From assembly GCA_002733865.1 (NCBI GenBank), contig NVXM01000012.1:1-64000 (forward strand): 64,000 nucleotides of DNA, read 5' to 3'. Below the pieces are notes generated by a model. It saw only the letters and a list, made by a program, of their open reading frames with translations. It was not told where the DNA came from and did not search any database. Position numbers and translations under genes: made by a program. The stretch comes from Sphingopyxis sp. (GTDB lineage Bacteria > Pseudomonadota > Alphaproteobacteria > Sphingomonadales > Sphingomonadaceae). Shown piece after piece: positions 19,067-28,321 of this stretch (the stretch's first letter is position 1; each line of letters starts with the position of its first letter).

Positions 19067-21553
19067 TCACGTACGCCTACTTGAATCAGTAGGATTGGGA
19101 AAACCTATGAGTTTTTTCTGTCGTGCAATGGCGATCGCGGAGGTCCGATCATGTACCTCCAGCTTTCTGAATATATTTTTGAGATGGTAGCGAACGCCAT
19201 GTTCCGTGATGCCGAGCCGCCGTGCCAACTGCTTGTCCGAACCCCCGTCAGAAAGAACAGAAAGCACTTCTGCTTCCCGAGCCGAAAGATCAGTTACCGA
19301 AATGCCCCACCGGGCCTTTCGGACGCTGGCATGGGCAACAAATTGCGCTTCCTGCTCACTGAACGGCCGGAGACGTTCCAGCCCGCTTGCATATTCACCC
19401 AAATGCAATCCTACCAAATCCGATATGATCTGGCTGGCCCTCGAAGCGGTTGCGAGCACAACGACCTCCCGCAAGGATTGGATCGCCTGTTCCCGATCAC
19501 CGCGTTGTTTTTGTGCAAAAAAGAGCTGGATCTCGTAGCGCAGAACGGATCGGAGGAGTCCTCGTTCCCGTGCGGATGCCTTCGCCGCACCGAGCTTGTC
19601 GATCGCCAGTTCAAAATTCCTGTTCGAGATGGCGAGATGGGTCGACGCCAGTGTGTAAGTTTCCTGTTCCTGCCAGCTCCAGACCGCATTTTCTTCCTGA
19701 CCATCTGCGCTGAATCGATGCTCGACCATTTCCCCGCGCTGCAGTGCCTCGCCGGCCAAGCAGTCGCCCAGCCCGCTCAGCAGATGCGCGATCCTGCCCA
19801 GTCCGCGAGCTTCAAGGTTCGTTCCTTCCGCCGCAAGCATATTGAGCGTCGCTGCCAGTTCGTGGTCCTTCAGGTACATCCTGGCATAGGGTTCATAGGC
19901 AGCAAAATAGATATCGAACCAGGCTTCAGCATCCGGCATCCGATGGGCGGACTTACGCAACGCGTGGCGTGCGCTGGTCAATCGGCCAAATGCAAATTCA
20001 ATGGATGCACTGAGAGCGGAGAACACGGTTTCGACGCCGACATCGTCCGGGAACTCGCTGCGCCACATTTTTCGGGCATTGGCAACCAGCCGGCGCGCGG
20101 CTTCCGGTTTGCCTTGCGCGAGCTCGATGGCCGCTTCGTGGAGGTGGAGAAACATAAGATTATACCGAGCACCGGCACGTTCGGCATGCATACGTGCCTC
20201 ACTCAGATTTTCACGAGCCCTATCCAGACGGCCCCGCTGAGAATTCAGCATGCAGCTTAGCGTCGCCAGAAATGTCTGCCATGCCGGTTCGTTGCTTTGC
20301 TCTGCGAGCAGGTCAGCAAACAGCTCCAGATCGTTCTCACGAGCGAGGGAGCAGCCATATGCGAGGAGCGTAACCCGGACGATCTCGATTTCCTTGCCCA
20401 TCGATCCGCTGATTTCCGGATCTTCGGCAAGCCGCTTCAATTCAATCTCTGCGCCATGAATATTGCCCATTTTCAAATAGACGATGCAGCGCATCATCCT
20501 CAGTACCGGCGAGCCTTCAATAACTTCTGGGCCGGCATTTTCGACCAGTGCTCTCACGTCGGAGAAGCCACACAGAACCCAGATCAGAAGAGCACCATGC
20601 TCTTCCGCATAAGCTCCGATACGCTCCGGGTAGCCGGCCTCGGCGGCCAGCCTGGCGGCATCATGGAGGCGGTTTTTCGACGCGCACTGCTCGGCCAGTT
20701 CGAGAATCTTACCCTGAAACTTCCCGAAATCCTCCGTTGCCGCATGCTCAACGACAAAGACCCGCAACGCCTGATTGATTGAAAACTGCGCGTTCTTCCG
20801 GCTGATCAAACCTTTCAGCTTGTGGGCGGCAGCGGCGAAGCTGCGATCTTCTCGTGCGGCCAAGCGCAGCAGGGCGATATCCGCTCTTGAGAGCAAACTT
20901 GCCCGCGCCACCACGTCTTGCTCTGCCGGACTTAGCAGGGGAAATACCCGCTGATTGATAAAATCATAGAGGCCGGACGCCCGGAGCAAGTCTGCGTCTG
21001 GAAGACCAAAGGCATCGCTATCGGACTCAAGGGCGAAGCGAACCAGCAGGTTGAGCGCAGCAGGCCAGTCGCCGGAGATTTGCGTGATTCGCCGCCGCAC
21101 GGACTGCAGGCCAACCGCTTTTGTCACCTCTTGTATCTCGCGATGGGAGATTGCCAGTGTCTTCGGGCCGACGATGTCCAGGGCACCATCTGCCCGCAAT
21201 CCGGAGATGGGCAAACGGTCAAGCACATCCATCGCCAGCACAATTTTAGGCGACAGCTCCGCGCCCGTTCGTCTTTCAATTGCCCGAACCAGAAAGTCGC
21301 CATCGCATAGCTGAGGTTCCGCTATCAGCAACAAGGCCTGATCGTCAGCTGCCAATACAGCATTGCCAGCGCACTTGGGATCTCGCTTGTGGTCGATGCC
21401 GTCAAGGAGCAGTGCCTGGCCGGCTTCCGCATGATCAGCGGCAAGCGCCAGCAGCATTTCGCGTTTGCGGTATCCGGGAGGTGCGCACAACAGAGTCACC
21501 TTCTCGCTGCATCGAATTCGATTGATCAGCGCTGGAGTCGGGAATTTTCTCAT
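19067..21553 (-). CDS. MalT-like LuxR-family regulator with degenerate P-loop
   Basis: About 828 residues: an N-terminal STAND-type ATPase region, a long helical TPR-like middle, and a C-terminal LuxR helix-turn-helix (LSAREAEVLSVLSDGGSDKQ, ARRLGITEHGVRYHLKNIF). The Walker A position reads APPGYRKREML instead of GxxGxGKT/S, so ATP binding is doubtful. The ATG at 21553 (MRKFPTPALINRI) is a likely start; a TTG ten codons upstream is possible. It lies 111 bp upstream of the hydantoinase gene on the same strand and probably controls that operon in response to its substrate. Confidence 0.82.
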   Translation of the reverse strand: MRKFPTPALINRIRCSEKVTLLCAPPGYRKREMLLALAADHAEAGQALLLDGIDHKRDPKCAGNAVLAADDQALLLIAEPQLCDGDFLVRAIERRTGAELSPKIVLAMDVLDRLPISGLRADGALDIVGPKTLAISHREIQEVTKAVGLQSVRRRITQISGDWPAALNLLVRFALESDSDAFGLPDADLLRASGLYDFINQRVFPLLSPAEQDVVARASLLSRADIALLRLAAREDRSFAAAAHKLKGLISRKNAQFSINQALRVFVVEHAATEDFGKFQGKILELAEQCASKNRLHDAARLAAEAGYPERIGAYAEEHGALLIWVLCGFSDVRALVENAGPEVIEGSPVLRMMRCIVYLKMGNIHGAEIELKRLAEDPEISGSMGKEIEIVRVTLLAYGCSLARENDLELFADLLAEQSNEPAWQTFLATLSCMLNSQRGRLDRARENLSEARMHAERAGARYNLMFLHLHEAAIELAQGKPEAARRLVANARKMWRSEFPDDVGVETVFSALSASIEFAFGRLTSARHALRKSAHRMPDAEAWFDIYFAAYEPYARMYLKDHELAATLNMLAAEGTNLEARGLGRIAHLLSGLGDCLAGEALQRGEMVEHRFSADGQEENAVWSWQEQETYTLASTHLAISNRNFELAIDKLGAAKASARERGLLRSVLRYEIQLFFAQKQRGDREQAIQSLREVVVLATASRASQIISDLVGLHLGEYASGLERLRPFSEQEAQFVAHASVRKARWGISVTDLSAREAEVLSVLSDGGSDKQLARRLGITEHGVRYHLKNIFRKLEVHDRTSAIAIARQKKLIGFPNPTDSSRRT

Positions 21554-21807
21554 TTGCGATTCGTCTACCACCAACTGCACCAACTACCAAGTAGCAGCAA
21601 GAGTGTCATTCACGCTGGGGAACGCTCAATTCGCTTGGCGTCTCAGGCTATTTTGATGAATAGGCGAGCACGGCGAGGACCATGCTGGCCACAGCGTCCG
21701 CACCAAATTAGCTTGCTATGCCTCGTCCGCCGGTCTTACTCGACATCAAAGTCAGCCGGGGCGAACAGCCGAGATGGCCCAAAACAATACCTGCAATTGG
21801 AGGACTC

Positions 21808-22287
21808 ATGGATAGTTACGAGCGGAAAATTTTGAAAGAATTGCGCAAAAACGGCCGGATGACCAATCAGGAACTGTCGGAACGTATCAATCTGTCCCCT
21901 TCCCCCTGCTTGCGTCGCGTGCGCGCCATGGAGGAGTCGGGACTGATCGTCGGATACACCACCGTGATTGATCAGGCCGTACTCGGAAAGCCCGTCACCC
22001 TGTTCGTTCGGATCAAGCTGCAACAGCACAACAAGCAAGGCGTCGCCGAGTTCGAGCGCGGGATAATTGAATCCGAAAATGTCCTGGCCTGCTATCTCGT
22101 GAGTGGCGAGTATGACTATCTGCTCCATATCATTGCAGAAGATTTAAACTCCTACGAAAAATTCGTACGCACCGAACTCCACAACCTGCCGGGCGTCGCT
22201 GGCATCGACACAGGTTTCGCCTATGGCTGTATCAAGCCGCCGTCCGGACTCTATGTCGCCGGGCCAGGCCCGTCCAAGCTTTCCTAG
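21808..22287 (+). CDS. Lrp/AsnC-family regulator (second copy)
   Basis: 159 residues from the ATG at 21808, which has a strong GGAGG seven bases upstream; the longer frame is not needed. Helix-turn-helix MDSYERKILKELRKNGRMTN, then INLSPSPCLRRVRAMEESG, and a RAM domain with ACYLVSGEYDYLLHII. It is very like the Lrp at 10126 and, like it, neighbours a Cys/Met PLP enzyme. It is divergent from the LuxR-type gene and may regulate the downstream PLP enzyme, OsmC and permease genes. Confidence 0.87.
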   Translation: MDSYERKILKELRKNGRMTNQELSERINLSPSPCLRRVRAMEESGLIVGYTTVIDQAVLGKPVTLFVRIKLQQHNKQGVAEFERGIIESENVLACYLVSGEYDYLLHIIAEDLNSYEKFVRTELHNLPGVAGIDTGFAYGCIKPPSGLYVAGPGPSKLS

Positions 22288-22602
22288 ACCGCGGTCCAAT
22301 CGGTCACCGCCGGTTGGAATGCAGTCGGCTGAGGGGCCGGCAACCACTCAGCCGCAAACTTAGTTAGGGCATAGCCGAATCTGTGAAGCCTAGACGCAAT
22401 GGGACGATGGCCGACACTGCTCCCAGGTGCCGCAGAAAATTGCGCGTAATAGACAACTTTGTGATATTTCTGCCGCCGCCGTTTACCCGACCGCCAAATA
22501 CGCCAGCAAATTGCGCCCCCGCCTCCCTACAATCACGGGAACGGAATTTTACCTTTCCGGCCAGCCTGTCGGCCTGGCCTATCGCAATTCAGGGGACGGC
22601 TT
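22288..22602 (+). other. Intergenic region, 315 bp
   Basis: No coding frame with recognisable content. It separates the Lrp gene from the PLP-enzyme gene and presumably contains the latter's promoter. I find no palindrome like the one at 10101. AGGGGA about eight bases before the ATG at 22603 is the ribosome site. Confidence 0.4.
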
Positions 22603-23937
22603 ATGGTTAGTACGAACGCACTCTCCAGCAATCGGGATATGCCCATTCGCGGTGACCGGGGCGCTGCAGGGATAGATTCTAAAGTCGCCGGGTGGCTAGA
22701 GTCGATGGATCGCAAGCGCCAATCCGGACCGCATTTGGACACCCTTGATATCGAAGGACTCTCCGATGAAACGCTGGCCGTCCATGCGGGCAGCGTCAAC
22801 GATTCCGCCACCGGTTGTGTCGGCACACCGATCTATCAATCGACAACATTCCTGTTGAATGATGACCAGTATCGGTCTTTTGCGCAAGGTTACGCACGCG
22901 ACCGATTCATCTACACGCGATATGGCAACCCAAGCCAGTGGTCCGTGCAAGAAAAGCTCGCCGCGCTTGAAGGTGCCGAATCTGCGGTGGTGTTTTCCTC
23001 CGGTATGGCCGCGATTGCGACGACATTGATGGCGCTGCTCGATCCGGGCGGACACGTCGTCGCCTCGAACGAACTCTATGGCGGCACCTATAATTTCCTC
23101 AATATGGAATTGCCGAACACGGGCATGTCGGCGACGCTTGTCGATCCGCGGAACTACGCAGCCATCGAAGCTGCCATCCAACCCAACACCCAAATACTCT
23201 ACTTTGAAACGATCACCAATCCGCTCCTAAAGATCGTCGACCTCAGGCGTCTCGGCGAAATTGCCGCTCGCCGCGGCATTCGGCTTGTTGTAGATGCCAC
23301 CTTTTCCACGCCGATCGTAACCAAGCCCCTTCGTTTCGGAGCCCACGTCGTGGTCCATTCAGCGACGAAATATCTCAATGGTCATAGCGACCTTGTCGCG
23401 GGTGTCGCGGTCGGCGAGCGGAAGCTCGTCGATCAAATATGGGCGCGGATGCTCAATTTCGGTGGCTGTCTCGATCCCCACGCGTGCTTCATGCTCGAGC
23501 GCGGACTGAAAACTCTCGCCATTCGCATGCAAGCTCACGCGCGGACAGCGCTTGCCGTCGCATCCTATCTCGAAATGCATCCCGGTGTGCGTAGGGTTTA
23601 CCATCCCATGCTTCCCAGCCATGCCGATCATGACCTGGCGAAAGAAATAATGCGCTGCGGGACGGGGAATGTCACTTTCGAGATCGAAGGCGGGGATGAA
23701 GCCGCGCTGCGGCTGGTCGACAACATGAAGCTGGCGCGTAGCGCCACCAGTCTCGGCGGCGTTGAAAGCCTGATCAGCCTGCCCTTCAATTCTTCCCATT
23801 CCAGTTTTACCGCAAAGCAACGCGCGGAGATGGGGATTATGCCAGGATGCATCCGTTTGTCTGCAGGGATCGAAGATCCGCAGGATTTGATCAGGGATAT
23901 GGACCGATCATTCAATATAATTTTTTCGGAAAGATGA
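22603..23937 (+). CDS. Cys/Met metabolism PLP-dependent trans-sulfuration enzyme
   Basis: 444 residues. The catalytic core shows YTRYGNPSQWSVQEKLAALE, VVDATFSTPI and the PLP lysine in VHSATKYLNGHSDL. At the position of the methionine gamma-lyase cysteine it has NELYGGTYNFL, i.e. glycine, as in cystathionine gamma-lyase/synthase types, so it is not a simple copy of the 8811 gene. An extra ~50 residues precede the usual start, but the ATG has a good AGGGGA site. It could be a cystathionine gamma-lyase/synthase, a homoserine-ester sulfhydrylase or a lyase for another sulfur amino acid. The OsmC gene follows after eight bases. Confidence 0.83.
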   Translation: MVSTNALSSNRDMPIRGDRGAAGIDSKVAGWLESMDRKRQSGPHLDTLDIEGLSDETLAVHAGSVNDSATGCVGTPIYQSTTFLLNDDQYRSFAQGYARDRFIYTRYGNPSQWSVQEKLAALEGAESAVVFSSGMAAIATTLMALLDPGGHVVASNELYGGTYNFLNMELPNTGMSATLVDPRNYAAIEAAIQPNTQILYFETITNPLLKIVDLRRLGEIAARRGIRLVVDATFSTPIVTKPLRFGAHVVVHSATKYLNGHSDLVAGVAVGERKLVDQIWARMLNFGGCLDPHACFMLERGLKTLAIRMQAHARTALAVASYLEMHPGVRRVYHPMLPSHADHDLAKEIMRCGTGNVTFEIEGGDEAALRLVDNMKLARSATSLGGVESLISLPFNSSHSSFTAKQRAEMGIMPGCIRLSAGIEDPQDLIRDMDRSFNIIFSER

Positions 23938-23945
23938 GGAGAGCA

Positions 23946-24503
23946 ATGCAAAATAATATCTCGGTCTGTGCGCTAAGCGAATTCGTCAATGAGGTGAAAT
24001 CGTCGCCCGAGGAGGCATACGCCTCATACGCCGTCGACCTGGAGTGGCAGAGCGGTGCGCGAAGCAAAGCCACCACCTCCCCGATGAGGGTGGGCCCGCA
24101 TACAGTGAGCAGGACCTTTTCCTGGTCCATCGACGAACCGCGTCAGCTACTGGGTTCAAATCATGCGCCTAACCCCCAGGAGTATCTGCTGTCCGGCTTC
24201 GCGGGCTGTTTGATGATGGCTTTTGTGTCGGGAGCCACCGCTCAAGATATCCAGCTGGAAACACTCGTCATCCATGTCACAGGTGACCTCGATTTACGCG
24301 GTTTTCTTGGTACCGTTGGCAGCGCCTCTGTTGGTTTCTCCAATCTTCATTATCGTATCGAGGTTTGCGGCGATGCGTCTCCCGGCGAATTTGAGATGCT
24401 CATGCGTCAAGCGGAAAGTCATAGCCCTAATGCCATGACCCTGGCCAATCCGGTGAAGTTGCATGGGGAAATTCTGGCCCTGCCCTCAAGCGATCGCAGC
24501 TGA
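23946..24503 (+). CDS. OsmC-family protein, one-cysteine variant
   Basis: 185 residues from the ATG at 23946, preceded by GAGGAG and only eight bases after the PLP-enzyme stop. OsmC-fold landmarks are NPQEYLLSGFAGCLMMAF, with the first cysteine, and HSPNAMTLANPV where OsmC/Ohr proteins normally have a second cysteine in a CPxxNTL-like motif. Here that position is Ser/Asn, so the two-cysteine peroxidase mechanism is unlikely. Co-transcription with a sulfur-amino-acid enzyme suggests handling of thiols or persulfides; that is inference. Confidence 0.82.
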   Translation: MQNNISVCALSEFVNEVKSSPEEAYASYAVDLEWQSGARSKATTSPMRVGPHTVSRTFSWSIDEPRQLLGSNHAPNPQEYLLSGFAGCLMMAFVSGATAQDIQLETLVIHVTGDLDLRGFLGTVGSASVGFSNLHYRIEVCGDASPGEFEMLMRQAESHSPNAMTLANPVKLHGEILALPSSDRS

Positions 24504-24662
24504 TGGGCTGCCTTCCATTCTTCGGCGTGCGTGGCTCGATCATCCCGAAGCTGGCCTATCAATTTAACACGCGCCTTTCGATGATGAGAATCGAACTGAC
24601 AATTGCGGCAAGTCAATCTTTGTGTTCTACATCAAAAACTTGCCTTTGTTGGAGTAGTCTCC

Positions 24663-25931
24663 ATGGCCGATGACGATTTCGCCTTCGAAGAGGTCCCTCC
24701 CGAAAAAACCGTTTCCGGTATTCAGATCGCGGTCGTGATAATTGGCATCATCATCGCGCTTCCAGCCTTCATCACCGGCGCGGATATCGGATTTACGCTG
24801 GGGTTTCGCAAAGGTGTGCTATCTATCGTGGTGGGTGGGGTGATCCTTACACTCATCGCCATGGCGACCGGGGCCATTGGCGCGAAGACTCGCCTGAGCA
24901 CGGCTATGATCGTTCGCCGGACATTTGGATCGGTTGGTGGCAGGTTCGTAAGCGGAATTCTAGCGGTGGCCTGCCTTGGATGGTTCGGCGTCACCGCCGA
25001 GGTGTTCGGACAAAGCCTGCGCGAGGTGCTTGTGGTACAGTCTTGGAATATCTTGCCGCTTCCGGCCTATATAGCGATGGGCGGCATGCTGATGGTCATT
25101 ACCACGCTCTTCGGGTTTCGAGCCCTGCAGCGCTTGTCGGAACTGACCGTTCCATTGCTCGCAGCCCTGATCGCCTACACGGTATATTTGACCCTGAACC
25201 AGGGCGACTATAGCGCGCTGGTCAAGGACGGGATGGGTCAAGCCACCTTGGGCGACGGAATTTCGGCAATCGTCGGGGGCTATGCTGTCGCAGTCACAAT
25301 TTTCCCCGACCTTTGCCGCTTCTCGAGAACGCCGAAGGGGGCATGTCTGGCAGCATTGATAACCTATAGCATTGCGATGCCCGGAATTCTCATGCTTGCC
25401 ATGATCCCCAGCATCGTGACGCATCAGCAAGATCTGACGATCATCATGACCACTCTAGGTCTCGGGATACCGGCGCTTGTGCTTCTCGTCTTCAAGGCTT
25501 GGGCGACTAATTCCGGCAACCTCTATTTCGCATCTCTCAGCGCGGCAAACTTCCTTGCGTACCGGAATTTGAAGGCGATCATTGTTGCCGCAGGAGTCGG
25601 TGGAATCCTATTTGCGATGTCAGGTCTGACAGAAATGTTGATAGAGTTCCTCGTCATGCTTGGGGTCAGCATTCCCCCCATCGCTGGCATTTACATCGCT
25701 GACTTCATGGTTAGCGGCGCAAGAAAAGACGACTACACCGGGGCAGTGCAAAAGATTAACTATGGTGCATTTGCCTGTTGGGCCTTCGGCATCGCGATTG
25801 CGGTTGCTGCGCGAATGGAGTTTTTTGCACTTTCCGGCATTTCCGCGATCGATTCTATGGCGACCGCTGCTGCAAGTTACTTGCTATTTTGCCGGATTCG
25901 CCGGGACCGTTTTCTGAAATTGGCTCGCTAG
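24663..25931 (+). CDS. NCS1/CodB-type permease (cytosine/hydantoin family)
   Basis: About 422 residues with some twelve hydrophobic segments and a charged N-terminus MADDDFAFEEVPPEKT, typical of CodB-like nucleobase/hydantoin cation symporters (GADIGFTLGFRKG, TNSGNLYFASLSAANF). I start at the ATG at 24663, which has GGAGT upstream; the longer frame is not membrane-like. With the hydantoinase operon 6 kb away, a hydantoin or related heterocycle is a reasonable inner-membrane substrate, complementing the TonB receptor. Substrate specificity cannot be read from sequence. Confidence 0.85.
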   Translation: MADDDFAFEEVPPEKTVSGIQIAVVIIGIIIALPAFITGADIGFTLGFRKGVLSIVVGGVILTLIAMATGAIGAKTRLSTAMIVRRTFGSVGGRFVSGILAVACLGWFGVTAEVFGQSLREVLVVQSWNILPLPAYIAMGGMLMVITTLFGFRALQRLSELTVPLLAALIAYTVYLTLNQGDYSALVKDGMGQATLGDGISAIVGGYAVAVTIFPDLCRFSRTPKGACLAALITYSIAMPGILMLAMIPSIVTHQQDLTIIMTTLGLGIPALVLLVFKAWATNSGNLYFASLSAANFLAYRNLKAIIVAAGVGGILFAMSGLTEMLIEFLVMLGVSIPPIAGIYIADFMVSGARKDDYTGAVQKINYGAFACWAFGIAIAVAARMEFFALSGISAIDSMATAAASYLLFCRIRRDRFLKLAR

Positions 25932-26074
25932 CGAAGTTCCCGCATTTCGACCAAAATGCAAAAAATTCTCCGATAGCGATAAACCGCCCTCGCTGATCCA
26001 AAACGGCTCATCGGCCATGCTAAACTAACTTGATTGAGGATCATGATTATTATTGGTTTATGATTACAATCCGC

Positions 26075-26393
26075 AATCAGCCACAGCACACTTCATCTAC
26101 TTAGCGTCAACGGCAATTTCGAGATTATCAAGCTTGGCGCATCGCCGCTGGTTGTGACCGAAAGCCTCAGGCAATTCTAACATGAAAAGCGGCGATGCGG
26201 TTCCTGACACATCGGGTTAAATGGCGGTATCGTAGTTTAGAGAAATAGAAGAGAATCTGGACAAGATTCGTCGCTTCAGACATACGAATCTTACATCAGT
26301 TTAGGCCATAGGCGGATGCGTGTGGTAACGAAGGTTCGGGTTTGATAACCTGCAAGTCATTACAAATACTTGCAAAATTATATTAAGACCACC
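26075..26393 (+). repeat. Direct repeat, copy B (319 bp)
   Basis: Second copy of the 8318-8648 repeat in the same orientation, starting AATCAGCCACAGCACACTT and ending TTAAGACCACC. Its AlpA-like frame is truncated at the 5' end and stops early after ESLRQF, so this copy is a relic. The 26394-26638 stretch after it has no gene. Confidence 0.85.
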
Positions 26394-26638
26394 CTGTCCG
26401 CCATAATCTATCCCCGGAACGGCAATGACAGGCCCCTACCTGCCTGGCAGTAGTTTTGCTAACAATGGTGGGCTCTTAAGGCAGGACCCGTGCACAGTTC
26501 AATTGTCGGTGCTGGGCGGTTGAACGAATGAACCAATTGCCAATCCAAAACCGAAAGGAAGCATGCTGACATTAATGGCAGTATGGCAAACAGACGTCCC
26601 CACTATTCCTTCTGGCCAAAGAGAGACGGGGCGAAAAG

Positions 26639-28267
26639 ATGGCTGCGACAGCGAATTTTGACTATATAATAATCGGTGCAGGATCTGCCGGCTGCGTGCT
26701 GGCCAACCGCCTTTCCGCTGATCCCGAAAACCAGGTTTTAGTGCTCGAGGCGGGAGCCGATGACGGCTACTGGTCGATCGCGATCCCGGGAGCTTATGCT
26801 TACACGCTCGACAATCCGGGCCTGCAGTGGCCCTATCATACGCAGAAAATCGAAGGCAGCGGCGGTCGCAGTTTTGCTTATCCACGCGGCAAGGTGATAG
26901 GCGGCAGCGGCGCCCTCAACGGACTGCTCTATGTTCGGGGTCAGGCAAAGGATTATGATGATTGGGCTTCAGCGGGGAACCCGGGATGGAGCTGGGCGGA
27001 CGTCCTGCCATATTTCATGCGATCAGAGAGCCATGCACGCGGGCCGGATCAATGGCATGGCACGACCGGGCCTCTGCATGTCGAGCATCTCGCCGACATG
27101 GAGGACAAGAATCCGCTCAGTGAAGCTTTTTTGAAAGCCGGTCAGCAAGCCGGGATGCCGCTCGCCGAAGACGTTAACCGTGGAGATCAGGATGGTATTT
27201 CCTATTTCCAGATCAACACCAAAGACGGCAGAAGATGCAATACCGCTCGCTCGTTTCTGAGGGAAGCCCGCCATCGGCCCAATCTTACGATTGCAACCAA
27301 TGCTTCGGCCCGGAAGATTATGTTGGACGGCAAGCAAGCACGCGGCGTCCAATACGTGCAAGACGGACAACAGAAAGAGGCGCTGGCCAGGCGTGCTGTA
27401 GTCCTGTCAGCCGGTGCAATCGCCAGCCCCCAAATATTGGAGCTTTCCGGCATCGGCAATCCGGCGATTTTGAAAGAAAATGGCGTGGAACCGCGGCATG
27501 AATTGCCCGGCGTCGGGGAAAACCTGCAGGAACATTATATGGTGCCTTTTGTGTGCCGTGCCAGCGAGCCTGTATCGATGAACGAGCAGGCAAGAGGCTT
27601 GCAGCTGATTAAGCAGCTCCTGAAATATGGGTTGCGGCGCAAAGGGATATTGTCCAACAGCGGCTTTCATATTCAGGGCTATTTCAAGTCCCGGGAAGAA
27701 CTGGAGCGAAACGATATCCAGATCCATTTCTTTCCGTTCTCCGGCGAATCGGACCCCGAAAAGGCAAAGAAAAACAAGTTGCAGGATCAGCCCGGCTTTA
27801 CTTTCATGTTCACCCAAATGCGGCCGGAAAGCCGTGGTCACACACATATTCAAAGCAATAATGCCGATGTCATTCCCGCGATAAACCCAGCCTTCCTAAC
27901 CGAAGAAGAAGACCGCAGGGTCTATATCGATGCGGTCAAATATGGCCGCAAGATTTTGGCGCAGCCCGCCATTTCGGCTCTGACGGAGGCGGAACTGGTG
28001 CCAGGGCCGGATGTGGAGAGCGATGAAGACATATCGAATTTCGTGAAATTTGCAGGGAACTCCATGTATCACGGTTGCGGAACCTGCAAAATGGGGTCGG
28101 ATGATATGGCAGTTGTGGACAATCACTTGAAGGTTCACGGGATCGGCAATCTGTACGTAGCGGACGCTTCGATCATGCCCCGAATTACATCTGGTAACAC
28201 CAATGCACCAACTGTCATGATTGCCGAAAAGGCAGCGGAAATGATCCTGAGCAGCAACTCCGTCTAA
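26639..28267 (+). CDS. GMC-family FAD oxidoreductase (choline dehydrogenase-like)
   Basis: 542 residues. FAD dinucleotide-binding IIIGAGSAGCVLANRL at the N-terminus, GMC signature PRGKVIGGSGALNG near residue 85, second signature GAIASPQILELSGIG near 260, and the C-terminal catalytic region MYHGCGTCKMG plus SGNTNAPTVMIAEKAA. Such enzymes oxidise alcohols such as choline, polyethylene glycol or aliphatic alcohols. It precedes the glucosylglycerate phosphatase gene by 54 bp on the same strand, so a link with compatible-solute metabolism is possible but unproven. No betaine-aldehyde dehydrogenase is nearby. Confidence 0.87.
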   Translation: MAATANFDYIIIGAGSAGCVLANRLSADPENQVLVLEAGADDGYWSIAIPGAYAYTLDNPGLQWPYHTQKIEGSGGRSFAYPRGKVIGGSGALNGLLYVRGQAKDYDDWASAGNPGWSWADVLPYFMRSESHARGPDQWHGTTGPLHVEHLADMEDKNPLSEAFLKAGQQAGMPLAEDVNRGDQDGISYFQINTKDGRRCNTARSFLREARHRPNLTIATNASARKIMLDGKQARGVQYVQDGQQKEALARRAVVLSAGAIASPQILELSGIGNPAILKENGVEPRHELPGVGENLQEHYMVPFVCRASEPVSMNEQARGLQLIKQLLKYGLRRKGILSNSGFHIQGYFKSREELERNDIQIHFFPFSGESDPEKAKKNKLQDQPGFTFMFTQMRPESRGHTHIQSNNADVIPAINPAFLTEEEDRRVYIDAVKYGRKILAQPAISALTEAELVPGPDVESDEDISNFVKFAGNSMYHGCGTCKMGSDDMAVVDNHLKVHGIGNLYVADASIMPRITSGNTNAPTVMIAEKAAEMILSSNSV

Positions 28268-28321
28268 GAGGCCGATTGCCATGGTTCTATCCGGACCGAT
28301 CTGATAGGCTCGAGCCTTATT

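Larger units (their letters stand above)
7991..26393. mobile_element. Putative genomic island remnant bracketed by direct repeats
   Basis: The left side has a tRNA-Gly 3' half and an AlpA-like ORF. A ~320-330 bp sequence occurs at 8318-8648 and again, same orientation and about 80% similar by eye, at 26075-26393. The DNA between holds only accessory metabolism and regulators, including a gene with multiple inactivating changes. No integrase or transposase is visible. I infer an island, or a tandem of two, that has lost its recombinase. The exact right boundary is uncertain. Confidence 0.5.

Noticed and set aside
22603-23937. Second methionine gamma-lyase
   Set aside because: The diagnostic Cys of methionine gamma-lyase is Gly here, so I kept only a family-level call.
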